Part shown: in pieces, positions 9,301 to 15,569 of the stretch | Layout: the number at the start of each line of letters is the position of its first letter | Position numbering within the stretch: position 1 is the stretch's first letter | Source: Akkermansiaceae bacterium | Lineage (GTDB): Bacteria > Verrucomicrobiota > Verrucomicrobiia > Verrucomicrobiales > Akkermansiaceae | Assembly: GCA_018676385.1 (NCBI GenBank) | Contig: JABHEX010000301.1 | Coordinates: 1-24,587, forward strand | DNA: 24,587 nucleotides | Direction of reading: 5' to 3' | Notes under the pieces: generated by a model | Database searches by the model: none | What the model was told of the DNA's origin: nothing | What the model saw: only the letters and a program-made list of their open reading frames with translations | Translations under genes and position numbers: made by a program

Positions 9301-9425
9301 ACGATTTTTTCCTGATATACGCACCCATCAATCAATAAAACCTTTACAACTCAAAGATCTAACTATATCTAACGAATCACCTTGCTGTATAGGATATACG
9401 ATCCAAATGGCATACTAATAAATAC

Positions 9426-9432
9426 TGTTCTG
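9426..9432 (+). other. Probable attI / first-cassette junction
   Basis: GTTCTGC here is the exact reverse complement of the R'' box GCAGAAC that ends the first cassette (9780-9786). This is expected when a circular cassette has inserted at G^TTRRRY of attI. It lies between the intI remnant and the first cassette gene, 13 bp before that gene's start. The rest of attI cannot be defined by eye. Confidence 0.6.
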
Positions 9433-9444
9433 CTAAAATAAAAA

Positions 9445-9822
9445 GTGCAAGAATCTCATTCAATTTATAAGAAGCCATTTCACGAAGTTTTCTTACAAGA
9501 TTATGGAGATAGCCTCCTTAATTGGGGGCTTTTATCGATAATCCCTTTAATTCTATTCCTGTTAGTCTTGTTCAAAGCAAAGTCACGATCTGGAACAATT
9601 GGAGCTAATATAACCATATCGATTTTATGGTGTATTACCCTTCTTGGATTTCATTTTATGATGTCTTTTGGGGAAGCTTTCGTTGAGGGCATCGATGATA
9701 AAAGATTTGCAACTTGGGGAGTATTGACTGTGATCACAATTATAATTTTTACGTATCTGAACTCTAGAAAAAAACCTCTGCAGAACAAGTCGGCGCACAC
9801 CAACCCGCTACCCGCTGAGTAG
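9445..9822 (+). CDS. Cassette 1: small membrane protein, unknown function
   Basis: 125 residues from a GTG start, 13 bp after the cassette junction, a usual distance for a cassette gene. Three hydrophobic segments are visible: about 27-45 (LLSIIPLILFLLVLF), 56-75 (ISILWCITLLGFHFMMSF) and 91-106 (WGVLTVITIIIFTYL). A short charged loop with EGIDDKR lies between the last two. I recognise no domain. The last 14 or so codons lie inside attC1, so the C-terminal tail is encoded by the recombination site. An ATG start is absent, so the N-terminus is less certain than the reading frame. Confidence 0.7.
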   Translation: MQESHSIYKKPFHEVFLQDYGDSLLNWGLLSIIPLILFLLVLFKAKSRSGTIGANITISILWCITLLGFHFMMSFGEAFVEGIDDKRFATWGVLTVITIIIFTYLNSRKKPLQNKSAHTNPLPAE

Positions 9823-9904
9823 TTGATTTTTATGATCGTTTTAACCCATAACCCCTTCGTCGAAGTTCGCCCCTGGTAGCGGGTGGGTGGCCTTTACGTT
9901 CGGC
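9780..9904 (+). other. attC site 1
   Basis: R'' is GCAGAAC at 9780-9786, followed by AAGTCGG. R' is GTTCGGC at 9898-9904. Inner arms ACCAACCCGCTACC (9799-9812) and GGTAGCGGGTGGGT (9875-9888) pair over 14 bp with one mismatch. Length 125 bp. Confidence 0.85.
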
Positions 9905-9962
9905 AATAATAATTAAGACGCAAGCGGCTAATAAAAATAAGCTGTGCTACGTTTTCCATAAT

Positions 9963-10544
9963 ATGAAGATACTCTTTTCACTGGGGGTAATGCTGCTGAT
10001 AACGATTTCAGGATGTAAGGAGAAGGATGTAACTGTCGCTAAAGATTACACCTCAATCATCTGTAAGGTGCATAATGAACGTGTATACAGGAGGGAATTT
10101 AATGGTGCGTCAGTTGATTATACGCGGTCTTACGGGCAGTTTTTGCTCAGTCAAGATTGGCGAGCCAAATATCCCTACGCTATAATCAATTATAATGAAG
10201 ATATTCACGCTGAGGATGAGACAAAGCGGTTCCTTTACCATTTGGTCTGTGATAGGTGTCAGAATGAATTTAAGAGAGATCGAGAGGGGTTTGACTCAGG
10301 CAGCAAAGATCTTGAGTTTGCGGTTATAGTGGACGATGTTGGCACGCCATTCGTCGATGAAGAAGAAGTGTCTCTTGACCGTTTGAGGGTTTTGTTAGTT
10401 GAAGCGGTAAATAAGCAACCAGGCGTAGAGGTTACGATTATAGTGCCTTATAATCTGTCGTTTAAGCACGAACGCACGATAACGCGTGTGGCTCATCTGT
10501 CTGGTGTAACATTTCTCCAAGTTAAGAGGTCCTCTCAAGAATAG
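9963..10544 (+). CDS. Cassette 2: lipoprotein with ExbD/TolR-like C-terminal region
   Basis: 193 residues. A lipoprotein signal ends at ISGC with the lipid-attachment Cys at residue 18, so it should be anchored in a membrane on the periplasmic side. Two short metal-ligand-like motifs, CKVH near residue 34 and CDRC near 96, could form a CxxH...CxxC zinc site. The last 80 residues have the pattern of the ExbD/TolR periplasmic domain: SLDRLRVLLVEAV, then VEVTIIVPYN, then a helix and a final strand. The usual N-terminal ExbD membrane helix is replaced by the lipoprotein signal. It sits alone in its cassette, with attC2 starting 3 bp after the stop. The fold similarity is inferred by eye. Confidence 0.72.
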   Translation: MKILFSLGVMLLITISGCKEKDVTVAKDYTSIICKVHNERVYRREFNGASVDYTRSYGQFLLSQDWRAKYPYAIINYNEDIHAEDETKRFLYHLVCDRCQNEFKRDREGFDSGSKDLEFAVIVDDVGTPFVDEEEVSLDRLRVLLVEAVNKQPGVEVTIIVPYNLSFKHERTITRVAHLSGVTFLQVKRSSQE

Positions 10545-10546
10545 TG

Positions 10547-10665
10547 GCCGAACAAGTCGCTGCATCCGACCGCTAACCGCGCTCGACTCCAGCCGGTTTT
10601 AGAGGATGGAAAGATGTTTGGTAGCTTATCTGTTTTACAAGCGGCGGTTGAGCTTTACGTTCGGC
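10547..10665 (+). other. attC site 2
   Basis: R'' GCCGAAC (10547-10553) is followed by AAGTCGC; R' is GTTCGGC (10659-10665). GCCGAAC is the exact reverse complement of the GTTCGGC box that starts this cassette at 9898. Inner arms containing AACCGC and GCGGTT can pair. Length 119 bp. Confidence 0.85.
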
Positions 10666-10749
10666 TGAAAATAGACCCTAATCTGAGGCTATGTTTGATT
10701 TTCCAACGATTTTTGAATCCATTTTCCAAACTTGACCGAATTCTTAGAT

Positions 10750-11802
10750 ATGAAGCAACAAATATTACTTGCCGCAACACTCACCCTGGCCCTGTCATCC
10801 ATTTCCTTTGCTCACTCTGGTGGCCACGGGGCGGCTGAAGAGCCGCACTACGCTCCCGGAGACGAAAGAGGCCCCCTCATGGATGAGGTTGGGAAGGTGT
10901 CTGAACTGACAGATGTATCTGAGTTAGAAGTCCGCGATGGCCTTGCCTGGCTCCCCGGCGCAAAGGAGCCATACTCGGGGTGGATAATAAGAAAGGGGAG
11001 CGATCACCCGAAGCGGACCGTGCTGGTCAAATTCAAGAACGGTGCACCCACCGATTGTCGTGAGCTCACCAAGCACTACAAGCTCTTAAGCTTGATCGAA
11101 GTCATGACGAACAACCAGAAGCCTGAGACGACCGTTGGCCACTTTCTGGAATGCCTGATTGGAGACAACGTAATGTGGCGCCCCATCGGCATTCAACATG
11201 GGAGAACCATTTCGTGGAGTCCCAGTGGTCAGAGAGCCCTTGAGTGTAATATGCTGAAAGGCTCATGGCACGGTCCGTACACCTTTTGGAGTGGAGATCA
11301 AGTGCGCGACCAAGGCCAATACGTCATGGGTAAAAAAGATGGTATGAATGTTTCCTTTTACAACAATGGGCGAAAGCGTTCCGAGGAACTCTGGGACAAT
11401 GGTAAACCCGTCACGGTACAGGTTTGGAAAATAGATGGCAAAAAGTGTCCCGAAACTATGCTCAACGCCGGGACAGGCAAGCACGTTTGGTATCACTACA
11501 ACCGCGGAGAGAGGTGGAAAGAGGTTAGTTACGTTGACGGTTTGAAACATGGCGCCGAAACCACGTATCGGAACGGTGGAAATGAACTCTGGACGGTTGA
11601 GCCTTGGGTGAAAGGCCAGCGGAAGGGAACCCGGATTCATTACGAATTCGATGGGTCACGGATGGTCACCACCTTTGGTGGCAAACAGGATGGCATGAGG
11701 GTTCATTACAACCAAGATGGATCAATTAAAAATAAGTTCGCCACTTTAGCCGATTACCAACATCGTTTAACCGAAGAAACCGAAAAGAAATATGGCAAAT
11801 GA
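10750..11802 (+). CDS. Cassette 3: secreted MORN/YwqK-type repeat protein
   Basis: 350 residues from the ATG at 10750, which opens on a signal peptide (MKQQILLAATLTLALSS, cleavage near SFA). A His-rich patch (HSGGHG) follows. The C-terminal half holds several repeats of about 23 residues of the MORN_2/YwqK type, for example the stretch from GPYTFWSGD to the next GKKDGMNVSFYNNGR, and later GLKHGAETTYRNG, GQRKGTRIHYEFDG and GKQDGMRVHYNQDG. Such repeats form beta hairpins and are often found in exported or toxin-associated proteins, but no enzymatic function is established. An upstream ATG at 10732 would add six residues ahead of the signal peptide and is less likely. Confidence 0.8.
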   Translation: MKQQILLAATLTLALSSISFAHSGGHGAAEEPHYAPGDERGPLMDEVGKVSELTDVSELEVRDGLAWLPGAKEPYSGWIIRKGSDHPKRTVLVKFKNGAPTDCRELTKHYKLLSLIEVMTNNQKPETTVGHFLECLIGDNVMWRPIGIQHGRTISWSPSGQRALECNMLKGSWHGPYTFWSGDQVRDQGQYVMGKKDGMNVSFYNNGRKRSEELWDNGKPVTVQVWKIDGKKCPETMLNAGTGKHVWYHYNRGERWKEVSYVDGLKHGAETTYRNGGNELWTVEPWVKGQRKGTRIHYEFDGSRMVTTFGGKQDGMRVHYNQDGSIKNKFATLADYQHRLTEETEKKYGK

Positions 11803-11806
11803 GCTT

Positions 11807-11931
11807 GCCGAACAAGTCGTGGCTGCCAACAGGCTGCCCGCCGCGAGTCGAAAGTGACAGGACAATTCAACCATCAAGCTTGAGTCGGAGTGCGCCCTCA
11901 GGCAGCCTGTGGCAGCACTCAGACGTTGGGC
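11807..11931 (+). other. attC site 3
   Basis: R'' GCCGAAC (11807-11813) is followed by AAGTCGT; R' is GTTGGGC (11925-11931). The left arm GGCTGCCAACAGGCTGCC (11821-11838) pairs with GGCAGCCTGTGGCAGC (11901-11916) with one unpaired base on the left arm. This is like the extrahelical base that gives attC its strand polarity. R'' is the exact complement of the cassette's own start box at 10659. Length 125 bp. Confidence 0.9.
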
Positions 11932-11942
11932 AATAATAAGAA

Positions 11943-11970
11943 TTGACGCGTAGCCCCGTTGTGCTACATT
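11943..11970 (+). promoter_or_regulatory. Putative sigma-70 promoter of the RelB-MazF cassette
   Basis: TTGACG (11943-11948), a 16-bp spacer and TACATT (11965-11970). The -10 box ends 6 bp before the antitoxin ATG at 11977, so transcription would begin at or next to the start codon and the mRNA would be leaderless or nearly so. Read by eye only. Confidence 0.55.
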
Positions 11971-11976
11971 TCAATC

Positions 11977-12207
11977 ATGCAAGATGCAGTTGTAAGAGCA
12001 AGGGTGGACTCGAGCCTCAAGAACGATACCGAAAAGGTATTCGATAAGCTAGGGCTCACCACGACTGAGGCGATACGGTTATTTTTAGCGCAAGTGAAGT
12101 TGCGCGGAGGATTGCCGTTTGAGGTTCGTCTTCCCACCGATAATAGCGATTTGCTGCTTTCCACTCCTTCCCGTCAGGCTGTCCTAGATTCCGTTTTCGA
12201 TGACTAA
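11977..12207 (+). CDS. Cassette 4: RelB/DinJ-family antitoxin
   Basis: 76 residues. The N-terminal 45 residues fit the ribbon-helix-helix DNA-binding fold of RelB/DinJ: a strand (VVRARVDSSLK), then KVFDKLGLTTTEAIRLFLAQV. The conserved GLPFEVRLP motif follows, and the tail is the expected flexible toxin-binding region. The ATG at 11977 is preferred over the upstream start at 11959, because RHH antitoxins begin close to the first strand and a promoter lies just before it. It overlaps the downstream toxin gene by 8 bp, as is usual for toxin-antitoxin pairs. It should neutralise the partner toxin and repress its own promoter. Pairing with a MazF-like toxin instead of RelE/YafQ is less usual. Confidence 0.88.
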   Translation: MQDAVVRARVDSSLKNDTEKVFDKLGLTTTEAIRLFLAQVKLRGGLPFEVRLPTDNSDLLLSTPSRQAVLDSVFDD

Positions 12208-12517
12208 GCCAGGCGAAGTATATAAGGTTGATCTCGGGTATGGGGGTAAGATCCGAATGATGGTCGTCGTATCACGGTATGACATGGATGCACCCAGATC
12301 ACTGTCTCTTTGCGTGCCTATAACCTCTGCGTATCGTGGGTCGGATTATGAAGTAGCTCTGGCTTCTGCGCCCTTTTTGCGAGTTCAGAGTTACGCGAAT
12401 GTGCAAGGGCTACAAGCTATTCAAGATCACGAGCTAATCGGACCCATTGGCATGGTATATGGTTCGGTATTTGAGGCGATTAAGGACGCTCTGAAGTTTT
12501 CCATGGAACTCGAATAA
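12200..12517 (+). CDS. Cassette 4: MazF/PemK-type toxin
   Basis: 105 residues. GEVYKVDLGYGGKIR at the N-terminus and MMVVVSR with VPITSAYRGSDYEV are the beta-barrel core pattern of the PemK/MazF family, and NVQGLQAIQDHEL matches the later conserved segment. MazF-type toxins are sequence-specific endoribonucleases that cut mRNA. The usual family Arg after the GxxR start region appears as R19, but the catalytic set was not aligned, so activity is inferred. The ATG lies inside the last codons of the antitoxin (8-bp overlap), indicating translational coupling. attC4 starts 4 bp after the stop. Confidence 0.82.
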   Translation: MTKPGEVYKVDLGYGGKIRMMVVVSRYDMDAPRSLSLCVPITSAYRGSDYEVALASAPFLRVQSYANVQGLQAIQDHELIGPIGMVYGSVFEAIKDALKFSMELE

Positions 12518-12521
12518 TGTG

Positions 12522-12638
12522 GCCGAAAAAGTCGAAGCATCCGACAGCTAACCGTACTTGGGACGCGGACGACACTCACGAAATACCATTTAAGATTTTC
12601 AACTGTTGCCTAGGCTGCGGTTGTTCTTTGCGTTAGGC
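12522..12638 (+). other. attC site 4 (degenerate R'' box)
   Basis: R'' reads GCCGAAA (12522-12528), with the invariant final C replaced by A, followed by AAGTCGA. R' is GTTAGGC (12632-12638). The arms contain CTAACCG and CGGTTG, which partly pair. The AAC of the R'' box is essential for strand exchange in known attC sites, so this site may be inactive. Length 117 bp. Confidence 0.75.
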
Positions 12639-12652
12639 AGTAATAACAATGC

Positions 12653-12686
12653 TTGCACCACCGTGAGTATCACTTTAGTATCACTT
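12653..12686 (+). promoter_or_regulatory. Putative promoter with tandem operator of the Phd-ParE cassette
   Basis: TTGCAC (12653-12658), a 17-bp spacer and TAGTAT (12676-12681), ending 7 bp before the ATG at 12689. A 10-bp direct repeat AGTATCACTT occurs at 12666-12675 and 12677-12686, offset by 11 bp (one helical turn) and overlapping the -10 box. That is a plausible operator for autorepression by the antitoxin. Confidence 0.55.
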
Positions 12687-12688
12687 GC

Positions 12689-12946
12689 ATGAAGACGGAA
12701 TTGGTTACTACTCTCAAGCGGAAAGCCACGGATATCATTTCAAGAATTTCCGAGGAGCATGAACCCGTGCTCATTACGCAACACGGATTGCCTGCTGCGT
12801 ATTTGGTCGACGTAGATTCCTTTGAGAGCATGGAGGCCAGGCTCCAGTTACTGGAAGGTATTGCCAAGGGCGAGAAGGCCATTCAGGAGGGCCGGGTGCT
12901 AAATCACTCAGAGGCAAAGCGAAGGATGTCACGATGGCTAGACTAG
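12689..12946 (+). CDS. Cassette 5: Phd/YefM-family antitoxin
   Basis: 85 residues. The N-terminal part follows the Phd/YefM plan: LKRKATDIISRISEEHEPVLITQHGLPAAYLVDVDSF is the dimeric DNA-binding fold with the conserved ITxxGxPxA strand. The C-terminal part (LEGIAKGEKAIQEGRV, then HSEAKRRMSRWL) is the typical toxin-neutralising helix. The ATG at 12689 is chosen because the family starts at this point and a promoter with a tandem repeat lies just before it. The open frame upstream to 12653 overlaps that promoter. It overlaps the toxin gene by 13 bp. Confidence 0.9.
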   Translation: MKTELVTTLKRKATDIISRISEEHEPVLITQHGLPAAYLVDVDSFESMEARLQLLEGIAKGEKAIQEGRVLNHSEAKRRMSRWLD

Positions 12947-13239
12947 TATGGACTGATCCCGCATTACAGGATTTAGAGCAGATCGCCGATTACATTGCCC
13001 TTGATGACGATGCGGCAGCGAGGCGATTGGTAAAGAAAGTCTTTGCTCAAGCAGCGCAGTTGGAAGATTTTCCCGAGATGTGCCCTAAGCCTCATGACTT
13101 ACCGGATACAGCATACCGGCATCTAATCATTGATCCGTTGAGGATATTCTACAGGGTTCAAGACGATTTGATATATATTGTATACGTGATGCGTCATGAG
13201 AAACACCTACGAATAAGTGACATTCAAGAGCGAGATTAG
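12934..13239 (+). CDS. Cassette 5: ParE/RelE-superfamily toxin
   Basis: 101 residues. ARLVWTDPALQDLEQIADYIALDDDAAARRLVKKVF matches the N-terminal strand and two helices of ParE/RelE toxins. The core strands HLIIDPLRIFYRVQDDLIYIVYVMRHEK contain the conserved YRV and the R-H pair. ParE members poison DNA gyrase and RelE members cleave mRNA at the ribosome; the sequence does not tell these apart by eye. The antitoxin-first order and 13-bp overlap support a coupled operon. It is an ordinary intact length, so there is no sign of decay. Confidence 0.9.
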   Translation: MARLVWTDPALQDLEQIADYIALDDDAAARRLVKKVFAQAAQLEDFPEMCPKPHDLPDTAYRHLIIDPLRIFYRVQDDLIYIVYVMRHEKHLRISDIQERD

Positions 13240-13253
13240 ACATAACAAAACCG

Positions 13254-13372
13254 GCCCAACAAGATGGTGCTGGACAAGCGCCTTGAGCCGCAATTTTTAT
13301 GATAATTACAAACCTTAACCTGAAATCAGAGTTCGCCTTCCGGTAGTGGATGGGTGGCTTTGGAAGTTCTAC
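13254..13372 (+). other. attC site 5 (imperfect)
   Basis: R'' GCCCAAC (13254-13260) is followed by AAGATGG. The best R' is GTTCTAC (13366-13372). The left and right arms do not match well (GGTGCTGGACAAGCGCC against GTAGTGGATGGGTGGC). The right half closely resembles that of attC1, so the site may be a hybrid. Length 119 bp. Confidence 0.65.
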
Positions 13373-13377
13373 TTGAA

Positions 13378-13719
13378 ATGAAAAGATATCTCATCACACA
13401 ATTAGATGAACTTGAATCAATTAAATGCTCATGTGGTCATACCAAAAGAGGATTCACCGAGCCTGATAATGAAGTAGCAACGGTTCACCTGGTAGATATA
13501 TCTAAAGATAGTAAGGCTCATTATCACAAGAGATTAACTGAGATATATTTGATACTTGAAGGCGAAGGATATATTGAACTCGACGGAGAACTTTATCCAG
13601 TAAAGCCCATGACATCGGTATTAATAAAACCAGGGTGCAGGCATCGAGCTATTGGAGAAATGCGAATTGCAAATATACCGATACCCGCATTTGATCCAGA
13701 GGACGAATGGTTTGATTAA
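13378..13719 (+). CDS. Cassette 6: cupin-domain protein
   Basis: 113 residues from the ATG at 13378. The earlier possible start at 13354 lies inside attC5, upstream of the recombination box, so it would not travel with the cassette. Cupin motif 1 is HYHKRLTEIYLILEGEG (H-x-H-x4-E-x5-G). Motif 2 is VLIKPGCRHRAIGE (P-G-x2-H). The three His and one Glu are the usual metal ligands of a single-domain cupin. Such small cupins include sugar isomerases, epimerases and dioxygenases. Substrate and reaction are not evident. An N-terminal CSCGHTKRG segment is an unusual addition. Confidence 0.85.
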   Translation: MKRYLITQLDELESIKCSCGHTKRGFTEPDNEVATVHLVDISKDSKAHYHKRLTEIYLILEGEGYIELDGELYPVKPMTSVLIKPGCRHRAIGEMRIANIPIPAFDPEDEWFD

Positions 13720-13733
13720 TAGAGATAAATTGT

Positions 13734-13856
13734 GTCTAACAAGACGGAGCACCCAACCCGACCCCGCGTTGAAGTGTGAAATTATACCGTGGCTTTAACC
13801 TTTAACTAAACAGTAAAGTTCGCCCTCGGGTTGGGTGGTAGTCCTCTACGTTCTCT
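13734..13856 (+). other. attC site 6
   Basis: R'' GTCTAAC (13734-13740) is followed by AAGACGG; R' is GTTCTCT (13850-13856). The inner arms CACCCAACCCG (13750-13760) and CGGGTTGGGTG (13827-13837) pair perfectly over 11 bp. Length 123 bp. Confidence 0.82.
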
Positions 13857-13899
13857 CTAGAATGTGCAACTTTTGTTCTGTCTGAATGTTTGTAGTGAT

Positions 13900-15021
13900 A
13901 TGAGAAATGGTTTGCCCACATTTTCAATCTACTTACTTTCATTCCTCGTCCCGCTTTCCGCTGACACCAGTGTTATGTTCGTCGATGAGATCTACGGCAG
14001 CCAACGCACCGAGGGCATCCAATATGGCACCGGTTCTACCGGTAACCCCGCCAGCGGCTCCATTGATCTCTACTTGGACATTTACGAACCCACTGGAACA
14101 AACCTCCCCGAGAAGCGACCCGTCATGGTTTTTATTCATGGCGGTGGATTCAGCTTTGGGGACAAGGGGACTATAGCCATAAGCAATTTCTGTGAGTCCT
14201 TCACCAAGCGCGGCTACGTCTGTGCTTCTATCCAATACCGGCTCGTAGGCGATGACCCCACCTATGAAGCTGGCCCCGCCCCTAATCTCAGTGTCCTCTA
14301 TCGATCCATGAATGCAGCGTCCCAAGACGCGGCCAAAGCCATTCGCTGGCTTCGCCAAAACGCTGCCACCTACCACATTGACACGATGCGAATCGGGATC
14401 GGCGGGACTTCCGCCGGCGCCATCACCTCTCTCTACACCGCCTCGCAAGAAGCCGGAACCATCGGTCCGGACGCGGAAACCGGAGTCGTCATCGACCTTT
14501 GGGGAGCCATGTATGGGGCTGAGTCTTTGGTGGACGCCGGGGATCCGGCCATCTTCATTGCCCACGGTACGGATGACCCCACGGTTGCCTACAGCGAAAC
14601 AGAAAACCTCGTCGCCCATCTCGACAGCATCAACCATCCCTACCAGCTCTACCCCATCACCGGAGCAGGCCATGCCTCTTGGTCTCGTTTTAATAATGAT
14701 GTAGTCAACGGAAAGACTATCTTTCAGCATAGCGTGGAATTCGCCTTCAATCACCTAAAGCTCATTAATCTCCACCCCGCCGGACAGCCACAAAACAACC
14801 AGCTCACCCTCAGCACAGCGCCCATCACCAATCAACTCTCCCTGACCTTCCCCAGCTACCGTGGCTTTCAATACCTCATCCAATCCAGCGAGAATCTAAA
14901 CACTTGGACGACCGAAAACCCCACCTCTCCCTTCTTGGGAACAGACACCCCCCTGACTTTTACCGCTCCCATGAGCACCACAAAACAATTCTACCGCGTA
15001 GAAATCCTTCCTAACTTCTAA
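13900..15021 (+). CDS. Cassette 7: secreted alpha/beta-hydrolase esterase with C-terminal Verrucomicrobiota-type module
   Basis: 373 residues from the ATG at 13900, which opens on a signal peptide (FSIYLLSFLVPLSADTS). The open frame reaches back to 13864, close to the attC6 end. HGGG (80-83) is the oxyanion motif of HSL-like carboxylesterases, GTSAG at 169-173 carries the nucleophile S171, and D226 (GTDDP) and H258 (GAGH) complete the triad. After about residue 295 the protein has a separate C-terminal module with SLTFPSYRGFQYLIQSSENLNTW and QFYRVEI, a pattern I associate with C-termini of Verrucomicrobiota exoproteins. This is a large, complex gene for an integron cassette and suggests a cassette born from a related genome. 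Confidence 0.85.
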   Translation: MRNGLPTFSIYLLSFLVPLSADTSVMFVDEIYGSQRTEGIQYGTGSTGNPASGSIDLYLDIYEPTGTNLPEKRPVMVFIHGGGFSFGDKGTIAISNFCESFTKRGYVCASIQYRLVGDDPTYEAGPAPNLSVLYRSMNAASQDAAKAIRWLRQNAATYHIDTMRIGIGGTSAGAITSLYTASQEAGTIGPDAETGVVIDLWGAMYGAESLVDAGDPAIFIAHGTDDPTVAYSETENLVAHLDSINHPYQLYPITGAGHASWSRFNNDVVNGKTIFQHSVEFAFNHLKLINLHPAGQPQNNQLTLSTAPITNQLSLTFPSYRGFQYLIQSSENLNTWTTENPTSPFLGTDTPLTFTAPMSTTKQFYRVEILPNF

Positions 15022-15028
15022 ACAGAAT

Positions 15029-15166
15029 AGAAAACAAGGCAGCGCACACCAATCCACTACCGCTCTGGAGTCGAAGCCGGAGAGTAACTCGAAACCAAAA
15101 TTAGCTTCGTAGGCGCGATCTCGATAGCGGGTAATCAGCAGCCGCCTAAAGCCCGCTGAGTTTTGA
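15029..15166 (+). other. attC site 7 (diverged)
   Basis: R'' AGAAAAC (15029-15035) is nearly complementary to the cassette's start box GTTCTCT at 13850 (one mismatch). The best R' is GTTTTGA (15160-15166). The left half (AAGGCAGCGCACACCAATCCACTACC) matches that of attC1 closely, but the right half is weak. Length 138 bp, the longest in the array. Confidence 0.6.
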
Positions 15167-15271
15167 AATTGACTGGAGGTTAGAAAGTTGTAATTAAGTA
15201 TGTTTTCTAACTGTCAGTAGGCGGTGGATCACCACCTAAAAGTTCTGCAGCAAAACAAAACCTACGATCAA

Positions 15272-15496
15272 ATGAAAAATTATCATGATAGCATAGCATT
15301 GGTGGCAGCCGCCATTATGATTCTCGCTGGATCGATCGCGATTGGAGCGGGAGCGATTGCAGAAGCTCTTCCAGAACACCGTGGCCTTCAGTTAGGAGAG
15401 TTCGCGGAGGGTGCTGGAAAAGCGCTCCTCATAGGTGGCTGCAGCTTCTTTGTGTGGGTTTTTTGCAAGTATCTCCGTGGTCAAAAGGGGGAGTAA
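15272..15496 (+). CDS. Cassette 8: small two-helix membrane protein, unknown function
   Basis: 74 residues from the ATG at 15272. Another ATG at 15224 in the same frame would add 16 polar residues. Two hydrophobic segments are seen: IALVAAAIMILAGSIAIGAG near residues 7-27 and ALLIGGCSFFVWVFCKYL near 50-68, separated by a polar loop with EALPEHRGLQLGEFAEG. It ends in a basic-acidic tail. No domain is recognised. It lies alone between attC7 and attC8. The start is uncertain because no ribosome-binding site is clear. Confidence 0.6.
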   Translation: MKNYHDSIALVAAAIMILAGSIAIGAGAIAEALPEHRGLQLGEFAEGAGKALLIGGCSFFVWVFCKYLRGQKGE

Positions 15497-15569
15497 AGCC
15501 CATTTCCATTCTTATGGAAACCCGTTAACGAAAGCATATAATATTGCAGAGAAGCTCTGACTGGCCCAA

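Noticed and set aside
9173..9418. An open frame of 81 codons on the plus strand.
   Set aside because: It is antisense to the integrase remnant, has no recognisable domain and looks like a shadow.
13939..14754. A long minus-strand open frame of 271 codons.
   Set aside because: It lies fully opposite the esterase gene, which has a clear triad and signal peptide. The antisense frame has no domain signature.
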